Below are positions 22,165-33,335 of a stretch of DNA of 64,000 nucleotides, one piece after another. The translations under genes and the position numbers were made by a program. Below the pieces are notes generated by a model. It saw only the letters and a program-made list of their open reading frames with translations, had not been told where the DNA came from and searched no databases. This DNA comes from Orychophragmus violaceus (Eukaryota; Streptophyta; Magnoliopsida; Brassicales; Brassicaceae): contig CM058231.1 in NCBI GenBank assembly GCA_030180135.1, forward strand, positions 55,066,235 through 55,130,234, read 5' to 3'. Position 1 is the first letter of the stretch, and every line of letters begins with the position of its first letter.

Positions 22165-22232
22165 GAACCAGACTTCACTAAACGTCTGGTAACTAGAATA
22201 CTAACATGTCAGACCTCCATAGACGTCTGACA
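22165..22232 (-). repeat. Hairpin repeat units in second Ulp1-like noncoding segment
   Basis: CCAGAC...GTCTGG (about 22169-22191) and TCAGAC...GTCTGA (about 22207-22229), again CAGAC/GTCTG inverted pairs about 10 bases apart, in DNA between two coding blocks of the Ulp1-like gene. Confidence 0.7.
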
Positions 22233-22984
22233 TGTGCTGAATGCCAACTAAAAATCATAGCAAACCAATGCAATATAAGTCTAATGCCAGGAATCCATAT
22301 TCATAGCAAATACAAGAACCAAGGGGGAAAAAAAAACAAATACGATTATGCTTATGTGTTTACAATCAAGGATGTTCATAAAGCAAGAGAAGGCTACTTC
22401 CCCTCAAGTGATTTCTTCATAAGTCTGCTACTTCTCTTAGGCCCATCGTTCTTTTCCTTATTTATATCCAGAGATTGATGGTTTTGGAGACTAACCCCAT
22501 CATCATTCGCAGTCGGTTTGGTGGCCTTAGAGAGACTGGCGGATTTGTCTGTTGCTTTCTCAGGCTTCGCTTTCCCTGCATGTTCAAGTTTGGATACCTT
22601 CAGTACAACTTTCTTCAGGTTCCTCTGAGGCCTTTCCTTCTTCTTTCTTCCTCCCTCTTCATCAACCGCATCAGCTTTTACTTTATCTTGATCCTGAAGA
22701 TCTTCAGCTGGATCTTCTTCATCCTCACCAACTCCAGCCTTCTTCATCTCATCAGCAGCAGCAGTTACACTTACATCTTTCTTCTTCTTTCTTCCTTTCC
22801 CTCCAGTAGCAGCTTTCTCCTTCTCATTTTCCTTCAGTTCAGAAGAATCTTTCTTCTGTTCTTTTTCCTTCTGTTCAACTCCAACTCTTTCTTTCTTCAA
22901 ACTCTGGACATTCTTGGCAATATCATCAATTTTGATACCCATCAGACGTAAACCCTCGTTGAAAACATCTACCAACACTTTGCT

Positions 22985-24720
22985 CTTGTTTAGACTTCAT
23001 AACCACCCTAGGGAAGGGTATTGCAGGCTTGTAGACCTTCTCTTCAGTAGTGCCGAAGTTTGACCTTCTCGCTCAGAGTGTCGACTGACGTTGGACTGAT
23101 GTCGGTCATAATTAGCCGATTCTCCATCGATGTAGGCTCCATAATCGATCATAGTCGGTTTCCGTTCGTCGTGAGGACTCGTCACTGTTGAAGATGGGTG
23201 TCGGACGACGTCAAGAGCAGTGTCGGTCGACGTTGAGATTGCAGCTTCGGATTTTTGACTATCTTCAACAATTTCAGCTGTCTTAACCTCAAATCCTTCT
23301 CCTTGATCCAGCCCATCCTCAACCTGAACTGACCAAGCGTTTTTGTGGGTGTTCTGAACATTCTTCCCATTAACTGAGCTTGAAATCTGGTTCACTTGTG
23401 TATCCAGTTGCTTCATATGTGTGCTCAAGGATTCAAACTTCCCATTCAGATCAGTGTAGACAACATCTAACTTCTTGTTGAAATCCACAACAGTCATCGT
23501 CTGACCCTCTAGCAACTGCTCCATCATAGATTCCAACTTACTCTCATGAGCGCTAGTAGCAGGAGGTGTCTGATAGGAAGATGATAGATAGGTTCTCTGA
23601 TAAGAGTTGTTCTGCTGAAAAGGTTTTTGGTAACAAGCATTCTGACCATATCCAAAAGAGTTTTGATTGCTTGTTAAAGCACTCTTCTGTCCACCAATGA
23701 ATAACTTGTTGCTTTGCTGATTTCCAAACCGGTTTCCTTGAAATCCAGAACAACTAATGTAGTTCACATCTTCCTCTGTGCAGCCTTCTTCAGGTCCAAA
23801 CTCTTCAACATCTTGAGCAAAGTGGACATGCTTCTTACTAGTCAACAAGCTGTGATTAGTATCCAACTTGTTCTTCATCTCAGCTATCTACAGATGATCA
23901 ACTTTTCCACCAGACTCTTTCCTTCTATGATCTGCAGTCTTGGTACTATTGCTACTCACCAAGTTCTCAATCAACACTCTAGCTTGTTCAGGTGTCTTCG
24001 TGTTGAAGTTGCCATTGCTGGCAGTATCCAACGCGGACTGGTACCAGAGATCCACACCTCTGAAGAAAATGCCCAGCAGCTAAACTTCAGAGAATCCATG
24101 ATGTGGACAGTCTCGTTGGTACATCTTAAACCTTGCCCAAGCAGACTTACGTGGGTCTGTAGGTCCCTGAGTGAATGTCAGAAGATCCTGTCTAAGCTGA
24201 TCGGAGCGAGCATCATCATAGAAGTGTCGCAGGAACTCTCTCTTCACTACATCCCAAGTAGTCAACTTCCCAGGTCGAAGTTGCTTAAGCCAAGCTGCAG
24301 CTTCTCCAGCAAGAGAGTATGGAAAAGCTTGAGGAAAAGAAAGTCATAACCCACTCCATTGTGCTTCATCCCAGTGACGAAGGCTTCAAAATCCTCAATG
24401 TGGTACATGGGTTGCTCATGCGGAAGACCATGGAAAGGATTCTGCCTCAGAAGTACATAGTAGGCAGTCTTGCACTCAAACTCGTTCCTCTCGAAAGGAG
24501 GAGGTACAATTGCTGATCTATTAGCATAAAACTCATCGAGTCGGTTGTAGTCAGTAAGAGTCCTCTCAGCAGCAGGAGTATAAGGTGGCTGTCCATTAGC
24601 TCTAGGATGAGCAACCTTCCTCTCACCTTGAGGCTGCTCAGGTTCAATGATCACATTCCCTTGGGCATCAATCCTTTGCCCCCGAGCATTGTAGGGTTGT
24701 TCTGTTGGTCTCACAGAACT
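22985..24720 (-). pseudogene. Athila-4 gag pseudogene
   Basis: N-terminal block RPTEQPYNARGQRIDAQGNV (24714 leftward), ERTLTDYNRLDEFYANRSAI, capsid-like MTTWDVVKREFLRHFYDDA (24265), and then 23878-22997 with the Gly/Asn-rich GFQGNRFGNQQSNK, the heptad region LSTHMKQLDTQVNQISSS and the linker KPAIPFPR-type end. The order matches the gag of Athila-3. At least two frameshifts and several stops interrupt it. Confidence 0.85.
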
Positions 24721-25039
24721 CCTTCAGCATGTGGTATCAAGATCAAGCGATTGTTCATCATCCTTGAAGTTCTCTGAGCCTTTCTGTTCATTCTCTCAAG
24801 TCTATCAAGCTCCTCAAATCTGAGGTTAACAAGTTCTTCGCTAGGGTTGCTTCAGGTGTGTTGACTTGGCATACGCTGATTTCAGAGGGGAAATCCGCGT
24901 AATGTCGGTCGACACTGAGTGCTTCAGTCGATTCCTGCAGCAACAAAAACAAGCCAAACAAGAGAACGTGAGTAACGAAAGAAATAAAAACGACTTAGAC
25001 TAAACCTTACAACAAAATCTATCGGCGAACTCAGTTGAG

Positions 25040-25057
25040 TCCCCGGCAACGGCGCCA
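25040..25057 (-). promoter_or_regulatory. Athila-4 primer binding site
   Basis: TGGCGCCGTTGCCGGGGA on the minus strand, identical to the Athila-1 and Athila-3 sites, 6 bases from the LTR edge at 25064. Confidence 0.9.
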
Positions 25058-25063
25058 AAAACT

Positions 25064-26229
25064 TGATAGGTCAAAGTTATATCCCTATTCTACTGCAAGT
25101 GCACAGTTATGCGAATGTAGTATTCGGGGTATCGTATCCAGAAGGACTCAAGTTTCTCACGACAGACTATATATCTCTCAGTTAAGCTAAGCCAACCAAG
25201 AGAAAGCAGTAAACGAATGCAAGTAAATTAAAGTGAGTTTTCAATGGGAGAAACGCATCAGACTTAGGAAGTTCTCGGGAATTATACAATTCCAGACACT
25301 TAACTAACCGGATTCAGATTAAGCTCAAGTTCAAGAACTAGAAACACAATGATAAACAATCCAACTCTCGCTGAGATTATTTCTATATCTAGCAACCTAG
25401 CGACCCAAATCTCTTTGTGATCCTAGAGTTCTAAACAAGCATTAGGAACATGTTCTTTGGTTCACAATTCTCCTAAACTAAATCTCTTTGTATCTAGTCA
25501 AATTGCTCACACTAAGTTTATTCAGATTATAACTCACACTCTCGTGCTAAGTTAATTATCTCAGATCTAAATCCTAGTTGATCGGTCCATAATTCAGTAT
25601 TAAGTGCAACTTAGGTGATGAACGAATAGATTTAGAATCCTAGTCAATCAAACATGCATAAAAACCTTATGAGAATTCTAAATCTAACTAGGCTACAACT
25701 CAGACATATTACCAGATAAAAAACACATCATTGAATAGAAAACAAAAGACTGAATAGATATATAAAAAAGGGGTTCGAAATCCTTCTCTCAAAGGTTACA
25801 AGTAGCAAGAACAGCCCCTTGGCACCAAATCTCTCAATCTCCAAAGCAAGAAAAAAGTAAAAACAAGATAATGATACTGAGTCTGAAAAACCTAATTAAA
25901 ACACTGAACACGTTTTGGGGCTAGATTAGAATTAGGGAAAGCTTCTGGGCAACTTTGCAATTCTTCAAAAGACGTCTTCAACTCAGCGTATAAGTCATGT
26001 CGCCCTCAATGTCGACAGACACTAAGGTGATGTCGGTTGACATCCAATCGTGGTCGAGACTCCAACTTCAGCTCATTGCACAGATCGCCAGAAACGTCCT
26101 ATAATCCCAATCTTTGCTCCACACGCAAGCCTACCTGTAGAAGACTCAATAGACTCGAAAAACCAGGTTAAAGACTCAATATATACAACTATATCATGGT
26201 TGAAAACCTAGAAAAACTATGATATATCA
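25064..26229 (-). repeat. Athila-4 5' LTR
   Basis: TG...CA termini shared with the other Athila LTRs, including a common start TTCTACTGCAAGTGCACAG. Interior strongly diverged. No second copy of this subfamily is in the window. Confidence 0.88.
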
Positions 26230-26515
26230 CTAGGTAAGTTTGGGTTGTAGGTACCTATTCCGGTATAGGACCAGGTAGGTCGGGATGAGTTAGTGAATGA
26301 TGATAGGACTTGCGGGATAGACTAGATACTGAATTTGGTTTAATATTACTATTAGAAATTATCTATCTTGTGTGGAATAGTACATTCCCAGTGAGTCTTA
26401 TTGTTTAATTATTAATGTTATTAGAACGGTAGGGTGTGTTAGATCCCGCAAGTCTAGCGTTGGCGTTCCGGTACTTCCTTCGCAATTTGATCCTCGGGAG
26501 ATTCTAATCATTTCA
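26230..26515. other. Unassigned spacer
   Basis: About 290 bases between the Athila-4 LTR and a chromovirus-like LTR. No coding signal or repeat seen. Confidence 0.4.
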
Positions 26516-27782
26516 TGATGTAATATCGGAGGTGGGTGGTCGAGTGGTCGAGAGGGATCGATCGACGCGATGGGGAAAGGTGGACGATGGGACAAAGGAG
26601 CTGGTCGAAGATGCTCTCTCCTTGGTCAATGGGTGATGGTGGATGATTCGAACAGCACAGAGACAGGAACACTTTGAGTAACTCACGCACACAAGTAAGA
26701 AGACAATAGGATCAATTGTTCATGGAGAATCCACGCAAGAACCAAGAGATCGGCCACTAGACAATACTAGGGTTTTCTTATCATAAACTTACTTGATCTT
26801 ATTAGCAACGAAAAGAATGGCTTAAATAGCCAATAGTATAGGTTACAGGTGGGCCAAAAAGGTCCTGGTCGAAATCATAAAAGAAAACAAAAGAAGGTTG
26901 GACGGGCCATATTCTCCTTCTCTTGTATCGGGTTTTGGTTTACCTCATTAAAAACCTTAGTGGGAAAACCCGATTGGGATAAAACCACACTTAAGGGAAA
27001 AGAGTATAAACCTCAGTCTAAGGAGATGTTGCACGTGCTACTGGTCTCCAAACATAGTTCTGGAGTTCACTAAATCCGTGATCTTCCAAATAAGGCAGGA
27101 CCAGCAACCTTCGGGTTTGATCTTGCATATCTTCTTCGTCCGAGACTGTATTGGTGTGATTCCAACTCTCATGCATTCCCTGATGAAACAATAATCTAGA
27201 CCAAGTTTTTTACTCCTTGATTCATCCTGGTTCGCCCTGAGCACTCCAAAATGTGCAAGTCGGTCTGTAGCGGTTCCCTAAAAACCACCTGTCTTGAAAC
27301 GAGCATAACTTCTTCATAGAAAATGTTCTTGATGTGATTCTACTTCGTGAAGATTCCTTGGTGAGTCAGGTTTCCATAACAGATTGATTTGCAGCTTGAA
27401 TATTCATGGTCCGGTCGCACTACTATCTTGAATGCACCTATATCCGCAGACAGGGCTAAATGGACAGCTTCCAGACATACTCCAAGATTAGCTCGAACCA
27501 AGGCTGATTCCTTCTGACCAAACTCTTCCAAATAGCATACATTCTGGTGGATATCAGGTCTGGTATGATTAGTTCGAACCAATTCTCCTATGGACATCTT
27601 CCAGGACTCGGCTTGGGCTCTGGGTGGACAGTTGTCGGCACACCTTGATAGTTGCCTTTGTTTCTCACTTAAGCATTGCTTTACTTGCTTGTGATCAACA
27701 CCAAGGCTTCTTCTTGGAATGAGACTCGGCTTTTTCTTCATGACTTCAACCTCTCCTCTTTCATTTCATCTTTCTCTCTAAT
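26516..27782 (-). repeat. LTR of decayed chromovirus-like gypsy element
   Basis: Starts TGATGTAATATCGGAGG, compare TGATGTAAGATCAGAATGG at 58823. Ends CTCTCTAATA, as does the LTR ending at 60072. It shares GGAATGAGACTCGGCTT and CTTCAACCTCTCC blocks with that LTR. Gag remnants lie on its right in minus orientation, so this is the 3' LTR. A long open frame at 27340-27741 has no recognisable domain and has a counterpart in noncoding DNA at about 55080-55220, so I treat it as LTR sequence. Confidence 0.6.
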
Positions 27783-28953
27783 AGCTTTGTGACTTGAAGA
27801 CCGAGCTTGTCGACTATATATATGCTAGCTACGTAAACACATAATCCTCCGTCGATTATAAGGCTGCAGACCTTGTTGTTCATGGTGCAACGGGTATAAA
27901 GATTTTCTCCCGTTGGACCTTCTGGAGATCTACTAGGGCACTCAGAGTTCTCCGGATCACCAACATCTCTCTGGTGGCTGGATATTCAATGGGCATTTCT
28001 GGGTCGGCCATCTCCTCGTCTTCTTACTGCTCCTCATGTGACTCGTACTCACCAGCCTCCATGATGATCATGATCCGTCGGTTTGGAAATTCTCGGGCCA
28101 TATGTCATTTCCTTGACATCTAATAACATGTAATATCTCTAGCTCGAGAGGTACTATGAAACTTACTTGCTTATGGACAGTTGAACTTAGGAGCCTTGGT
28201 GTTTGGCTTTTTAAATTGAGAATCAACCTCAATGGACATGCCTTTGTCGACGACTATAGAAGCGGGTGGTGTCCATTTATATTTTCTTCGTGATTGGTTC
28301 CTTGTCGCCGATTTCTGCTTGACGTGCTGCTCGACCTAAATGCTCATGTGCAGTAGCTCGGACATGTCGTGGTACGGCTGAATCTCTACCTTCCAGGCGA
28401 TAGGATGTTTTAGTCAATCGATTAACTGGGCCATGAGAGTCTCCTCCAATTCATATAACTCTTGTCGGTTCCATAGTTGTTCGAACTCCTTGAAGTATTT
28501 CTCTACGGACATGCTTCCCTTTACTAACTTAAGAAATATTTATGTAGTCTCTATGGAAATGCGGTTGCACGTACCTTTGCATATGGCTATATTTCATGAC
28601 GGCCCGGGTGGTGATCTGATCATGATGATGTCATCTACATTCAGAAACGTCTCGATCCCACCAGGAAAATGTGTGGTCTGTAATCTGAGCTGCTGCTAAC
28701 ACCATGTTTATTCGATCGTTGTATGCGTAGTATATGTATATCTGCTCCATCCTCCGTTCACACTCGAGATAAGCCTCGGGGTTAACCATTCCTGCAAAAT
28801 TGGGAGCTCTTAGTTTGGTATCGTTTGGAATATGTCGCTGTACCTTGTTGTTTTGCATTCTTCCGTGATGGATCGGGTCGCGTTGTCGGTTGAAAGGTCT
28901 GTTGTTTCGGTCGGGCAGTTCGTCGTCAAGCCCGGCCATATCATTGTACCTAT
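27783..28953 (-). pseudogene. Chromovirus-like gag and protease relic
   Basis: Minus strand gives APNFAGMVNPEAYLECERRM and VLAAAQITDHTFSWWDRD (28631-28939), the capsid block of plant chromovirus-type gypsy gags. Leftward, badly broken frames follow with a zinc-knuckle-region remnant (ANSREFPNRR-like near 28090) and protease-like KVCSLIIDGG near 27870. Stops and frameshifts are frequent. The PPT is degenerate and pol is absent. Athila-2 inserted into the 5' part of gag at 28954. Confidence 0.7.
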
Positions 28954-30164
28954 TGATAGGGCCTAAGTTTTAATCCTATTCTACTGCAAGTGCACAGGTA
29001 ATGCAATTATAGTATAAAAGGTATTGAATCCCACAGAGATTCTCGGTCACACGATAGATTATAGAACGGTCAAGTTAAACTAGGAGAAATTAATGAGAAA
29101 CTAAATAGCAAGCAGAAAAGTAAATAAGATAGCAAGAGTGGTTTGTAAGCAATCAACTAAAAGCGCTAAGTCTAGGGAGTTCTCAGGAAATCAGACAAGC
29201 AAATCAGATAATCAGTCAGGATCAAATTAAGTTCGGTTCTAGAACTCAAACACAAATATAGAACTAACCAACTTTCATTGCAAGAATTCTCTAAGTCTAA
29301 TAGGAGAAATCCAAATTTCTTTGCAATTCCTAACAGATTAAACTAGCCTTAAGTGCAAGTTTGATATGTTCACAATTCAATTAAACCAAATTTCTTTGCG
29401 AGTAATTCAATTGCTCAACCTAAATAGTTCAGATTCTAAATCACACTTTCGTGTCAATTTAACAACCTAGAGTCTAGATTCTAAGTGATCAGGTTAGAAA
29501 CTAGTGTTAAGCACAATTCAGGTTGAAGAACAAATATGATATGAATCCTTAACTGAATAAACAAACCTAGCAAGTCATGAAATCCCTAACGAGAATCCCT
29601 AAACCTAACTATGAATCTACTCAGACATGATTAATGAAAACATAATCAATGAACAAATAAATTGCATTAAAGAGAGTAAAGAAATAAAGGGGTTCAAAAT
29701 CTTCTCCAAAAGCAGGAAGCAATACAGGTTCAGATCAGCCCCAAAAAGCTCTAAAAACTCTCAGCTCAAAGTATGAAAGCGTATGAAAAGCGTAATGTAA
29801 AACTGTTGTAAAAACCTAATTATATTAGCCTAATCACGTCTTGGGGCTTCATTGTAAATACTGAAACATCTGGGTAAAAGTGCACTTTCCACAATCTTCA
29901 TTAAACTCGCCGAGGAAGGCCCATCTCGCTCGTGTGTCGATCGATGCAGATGTTGTGTCGATCGATGCAATCCTCTGTTTTGGACAGTGAACTCTATCTC
30001 TCGGGTTAAATCTCCAAAATGTTCAAAAATTCTCCATAATCTCCAATTCCGCTCCAAACATGCCTAGACCTGTAAACACACCTAAAAGACTCCAAAACAT
30101 AACAAAAGACTTTATAAGTAAGACATATGCCATGGTTAAAAGCCCTAAAATCCATGGTATATCA
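28954..30164 (-). repeat. Athila-2 3' LTR
   Basis: About 1211 bp, TGATAGGGCC...TATATCA. Its 5' partner is not present because the element is broken at 41688. Confidence 0.88.
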
Positions 30165-30202
30165 ACTCCCCCACACTTAGCCTTTGCTTGCCCTCAAGCA
30201 AA
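30165..30202 (-). promoter_or_regulatory. Athila-2 polypurine tract and hairpin
   Basis: GTGTGGGGGAGT on the minus strand next to the LTR. The hairpin is TTTGCTTG (30183-30190), loop CCCT, CAAGCAAA (30195-30202). The outer pair is T-A where Athila-1 has C-G. Confidence 0.85.
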
Positions 30203-30784
30203 ACATAGAACTAAAATTTAGGGAAGAGGTTTGAAAACTTTTAGAAACTCTTTTCATCTTAGAAGCAACAACACTCAGATTCCCCTTAGTAAGCCACTGA
30301 AAGATTCACCTGCAAGACATCAAGACCAACATATACTTCCCCCACACTTAGCAAATGTCCCGAGTAAACTCCACAATCACATTCAAGCATTCAAATTCAC
30401 CCTACTGACTTCTATAAGCTATTTAAGTGCGGTCTCACATAAGAATTATCGATCAAAGGGCACATGGATTCTTACTCTGTTAGCTCTAGACCACTGTACT
30501 ATCTTTTTATGGTTCCTTTCTTCTCTTTTCCCTTCCTTAGCAACTGATTTTTCCCCATTGGGTATCATTTTTTTTTTATCAGTGCTCTTCCTGTTATGGG
30601 GTGTACTTTGGACACATTCCATGGATGCACATGAGGTAATAGTGGTAGCTACCACTCCCGCAACCACTTCGGAGCTACTAGCTCATCCTCAGTTTATTAT
30701 TCTCTTTTTTTTTTAACTTTTAAGAGAAGGGGAGAAGGGAACCTTACTTGGACAGGTTTACAAGTTGTGTCAGAACTAACAGAG

Positions 30785-30789
30785 GAGTC
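30785..30789. repeat. Target-site duplication of Athila-3 (GAGTC)
   Basis: GAGTC before 30790 and again at 39839-39843. Removing Athila-3 and one copy rejoins the Athila-2 3' UTR, which reads as in Athila-1 around 3270 and Athila-3 around 32595. Confidence 0.95.
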
Positions 30790-31982
30790 TGATAGGGTCA
30801 GGTTTTAATCCTATTCTACTGCAAGTACACAGTTAAGTGATTGTAGTATATAGGGTATCGAATCGACAGAGACTCTGGTCCCGATAGATTAGAACTATAT
30901 GAATTTAAACTAAGAAGAAAGCAATTTGTAGTAAACTAAATAGCAAAGCGAGAAAGTAAACAAATAGCAGATTATCGGTGGTGAAAGCAGTTAATTAAAG
31001 GCGCTAAGTCTAGGGTATTCTCAGGAAATCAGACAAGCAGACAAATCAATCAGTCAGGATCTAATTAAGCATAGTCCTAGAACTTAAATCACGGATATAG
31101 AATTAACCAAATCTCTTTGCGAGAATTTTCTAAGTCTAAGTGCAGTAATCCAAATTCCTTTGCAATTACTAACAGATTAAACCAGCATTAATTTCAAGTT
31201 CGATATGTTCACAATTAAACTAAACTAAAATCCTTTGCGAATAATTTAATTGCTCAACCTAAATAGTTCAGATTCTAAACCACACTCTCGTGTCGTATTT
31301 AGCAACCTAAGATCTAGATTCTAATTGATCAGGTTAGAACTAGCATTAAGCACAATTTAAATCGAAGAACATTCTATCCATGTGAATCCTTAACTGAATT
31401 AAACAAGTCTAGCAAGTCATGAAATCCTTAATGAGAAACCCTAAACCTAACTATGAATCTACTCAGACATGATTAATGAAACAGAAATCATTGAATTCAT
31501 AGAAATCATAAAAGAGATTAAATAAATAAAGGGGTTCGAAATCTTCTCCAAAATAAAGTGAAGTACAGGATCAGATCAGCCCCAATAGCTCTAAAAACTC
31601 TCTGCTCTTAATTATGAAAGTGTAAGTAAAATAAACACCAAAATCCTAATTATATAGGCTTAATCTTGGCTGGGGCTTCTTCGTAAATACTGGAAACTTC
31701 TGGGCCAAAGTGCAAAATCTTGAATCTTCATTAAACCGCCGAATCGGCCCAACTCGCTAGTGTGTCGATCGACACAAAAGGTGTGTCGATCGATGCATGA
31801 TCCCAAAATCGGACAGTGAGCTCAATCTCTCGGCCAAACACTCTAAAAATCCCCGAAATGCTCCAATATCTCCAATTCTGCTCCAAACCTGATTATACAT
31901 GTAATAGACTCTAAAGTAACACAAAAGACTCTAAAACACAATTATATCATGGCATAAAACCGGTAAAGACCATGATATATCA
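30790..31982 (-). repeat. Athila-3 3' LTR
   Basis: 1193 bp, TGATAGGGTCAGG...TATATCA. Palindrome pair at 31761-31797 (GTGTCGATCGACAC and GTGTCGATCGATGC). Confidence 0.95.
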
Positions 31983-32020
31983 ACTCCCCCACACTTAGCC
32001 TTTGCTTGCCCTCAAGCAAA
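31983..32020 (-). promoter_or_regulatory. Athila-3 polypurine tract and hairpin
   Basis: Same arrangement as Athila-2: the PPT abuts the LTR. The stem is TTTGCTTG (32001-32008) with CAAGCAAA (32013-32020) around loop CCCT. Confidence 0.85.
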
Positions 32021-33335
32021 ACAGAGAACTAGAATGTAGTTAAGAGGTTTGAAAACTCTTCAGGAACTCTTTTCATCCTAGAAGCAGCAACACTCATATT
32101 ACCCTTAGTAAACCACATGAAAGAATCAACCTGCAGACATCAAGACCAACATATACTTCCCCCACACTTAGCAACTGTCCTAAGTAAACTCCACAATCAC
32201 ATTCACGCATTCAAATTCACCCTACTGACTTCTGCAAGTATTTAAGTGCGGTCTCACCTAAGGGGTATCGATCAAAGGCCCATGGACTCTTACCTTATCA
32301 GCTCTAGACCACCATACTATCTTTCTCTAGTCCCTTTCTTCTCTTTTCCCTTCCTTAGCTTTCTGATTTTTCCCCATTGGGTATCATTTTTTTTTTATCA
32401 GTGCTCTTCCCGCTAAGGGGTGTACTTTGGACACATTCCATGGATGCACAAGATATGAAAGTTGTAGCTACCATTCCCATGACCACTTAGGAGTTACTAA
32501 CTCATCCTCAGTTTATTATCTTTTTTTTTTTTATGGAAGGGGAGAAGGGAACTAAATAGGACAGGTTTACAGGCTGTGTCAGAACTTACAAGGGAATCCA
32601 ACACAAAGTATACCAAGCCCTTAGGTGAGAAATCTAAGTCAGTATTAAGTTGAAGTCGGTAAAAGGATCCTCTGATACCTGAAGTGATGTGGGTGTTCTC
32701 AGTAGGTTGATCCATGTCTGGGTTTTCTAATATTCAGAGATAATCTGCAGCTTCATCCCAATGGTTACTTAAGTTCCTGCAAGTGCTGCTAATTTTCTCA
32801 AAAAATCATTGTTTCTTACTTAAACAAATTTTGACTCAATAAAACAAATTTTGAAAAATTTAACTGACTCTAAGAGAACAAACAGAAAGAAGTTAGTAGA
32901 ACCTCCCCCACACTTAAGACACACTGTCCCCAGTAGTGTCAAGCGAAGGATTGGCAAAAAGAAAGAAAATTTTGTTTAAGGGATGGTTAAGTTCTGTCGG
33001 ATTCTTACCTCTGTCGCTCAGGCATCGATCGTTGCACTAGGTGCATCTACCGTTGCTGTGCGAATTTTCATTGTAACGATCGACACAATGGTGTGTCGAT
33101 CGACGCACTGCGTAAACATCGATCAGTCAGCAAGTTAGCAGGTTAGTCCGTTGGATTTTATCAAATTTCGAATCCTGCAAGCTGAAAACACTGAAAACAG
33201 AGTAAAATCAAAGCAACCAATGTATCAAATCAAGCACAACCATCCAAACATAGTAAATCCTAAGAATCAAAAGAAAAAGTGCAAAAGAAAAGAAAAAGAT
33301 AACAGAGTACAGAACCGAATGTCTGAAAATGGAGA
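32021..33335 (-). other. Athila-3 3' untranslated region
   Basis: 1.3 kb without a gene, collinear with 2686-4084 in Athila-1. Palindromes at 33021-33057 and 33071-33112, T-run near 32521. Confidence 0.8.

Larger units (their letters stand above)
20790..22980 (-). pseudogene. Ulp1-like cysteine peptidase gene of the MULE, 5'-truncated
   Basis: Last exon 21509-20790 encodes the C48 (SUMO protease-like) fold: QIDAGIDLLRLRQ, then the catalytic His in GNHWVAIMI, Asp in VTVWDS, Gln in DLPQNHQ and Cys in CDCGVF, so the full catalytic set is present. The preceding exon 21762-21664 (RIVLDRGYPNREVNTS to WLHDT) joins it in phase with a GTCAGT donor and TGATGCAG acceptor. Further upstream are a Lys-rich block (21805-22105, YDPCAALTRMQVKALNDY) and a long charged block 22394-22978 (GRKKKKDVSV). 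Between 21762 and 21810 I cannot find a phase-compatible intron of normal size, so a frameshift is likely. The 5' part is missing: at about 22980 the sequence turns into Athila gag. Ulp1-like genes carried by MULEs are known as Kaonashi ULP-like genes in Arabidopsis. Whether this one ever acted on SUMO is unknown. Confidence 0.82.
22980..26229 (-). mobile_element. Athila-4: 3'-truncated Athila-type element
   Basis: 5' LTR 25064-26229 (1166 bp, TGATAGGTCAAAG...ATATCA), PBS 25040-25057, leader and decayed gag, leftward. The element stops inside the gag linker at about 22980, where the Ulp1-like coding sequence begins. There is no 3' LTR, so the end was lost by deletion. The LTR is clearly diverged from Athila-1 to -3. 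It carries a related but different palindrome type (TGTCGGTCGACA-like) at the matching places: leader about 24900-24930, gag linker 23071-23250 and LTR about 26000-26045. Confidence 0.88.
28954..30789 (-). mobile_element. Athila-2, 3' part (left piece)
   Basis: 3' LTR 28954-30164, polypurine tract and hairpin (30165-30202), and 3' UTR to 30789, where Athila-3 inserted. It resumes at 39844. The LTR has the palindrome pair at 29933-29968 with arms GTGT/ATGC. Confidence 0.88.

Noticed and set aside
22475..22951. Plus-strand Ser/Phe/Leu-rich frame with apparent membrane character
   Set aside because: It is the complement of the Lys/Glu-rich block of the Ulp1-like gene. Poly-charged codons read antisense give hydrophobic runs.
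20790..22980. Ulp1-like gene as a host SUMO protease gene
   Set aside because: It lies convergent to a MULE transposase, shares hairpin repeats with its intron, and is cut by Athila sequence, so a MULE-carried copy is the simpler reading.
27340..27741. 133-codon minus frame as a gene
   Set aside because: It lies within LTR-like sequence, has no domain, and its counterpart at 54.9-55.4 kb is in a broken, noncoding context.
30231..30716. 161-codon plus frame with hydrophobic segment in Athila-2 3' UTR
   Set aside because: The homologous DNA in Athila-1 (2720-3230) and Athila-3 (32060-32530) does not keep the frame open, so it is not conserved coding sequence.
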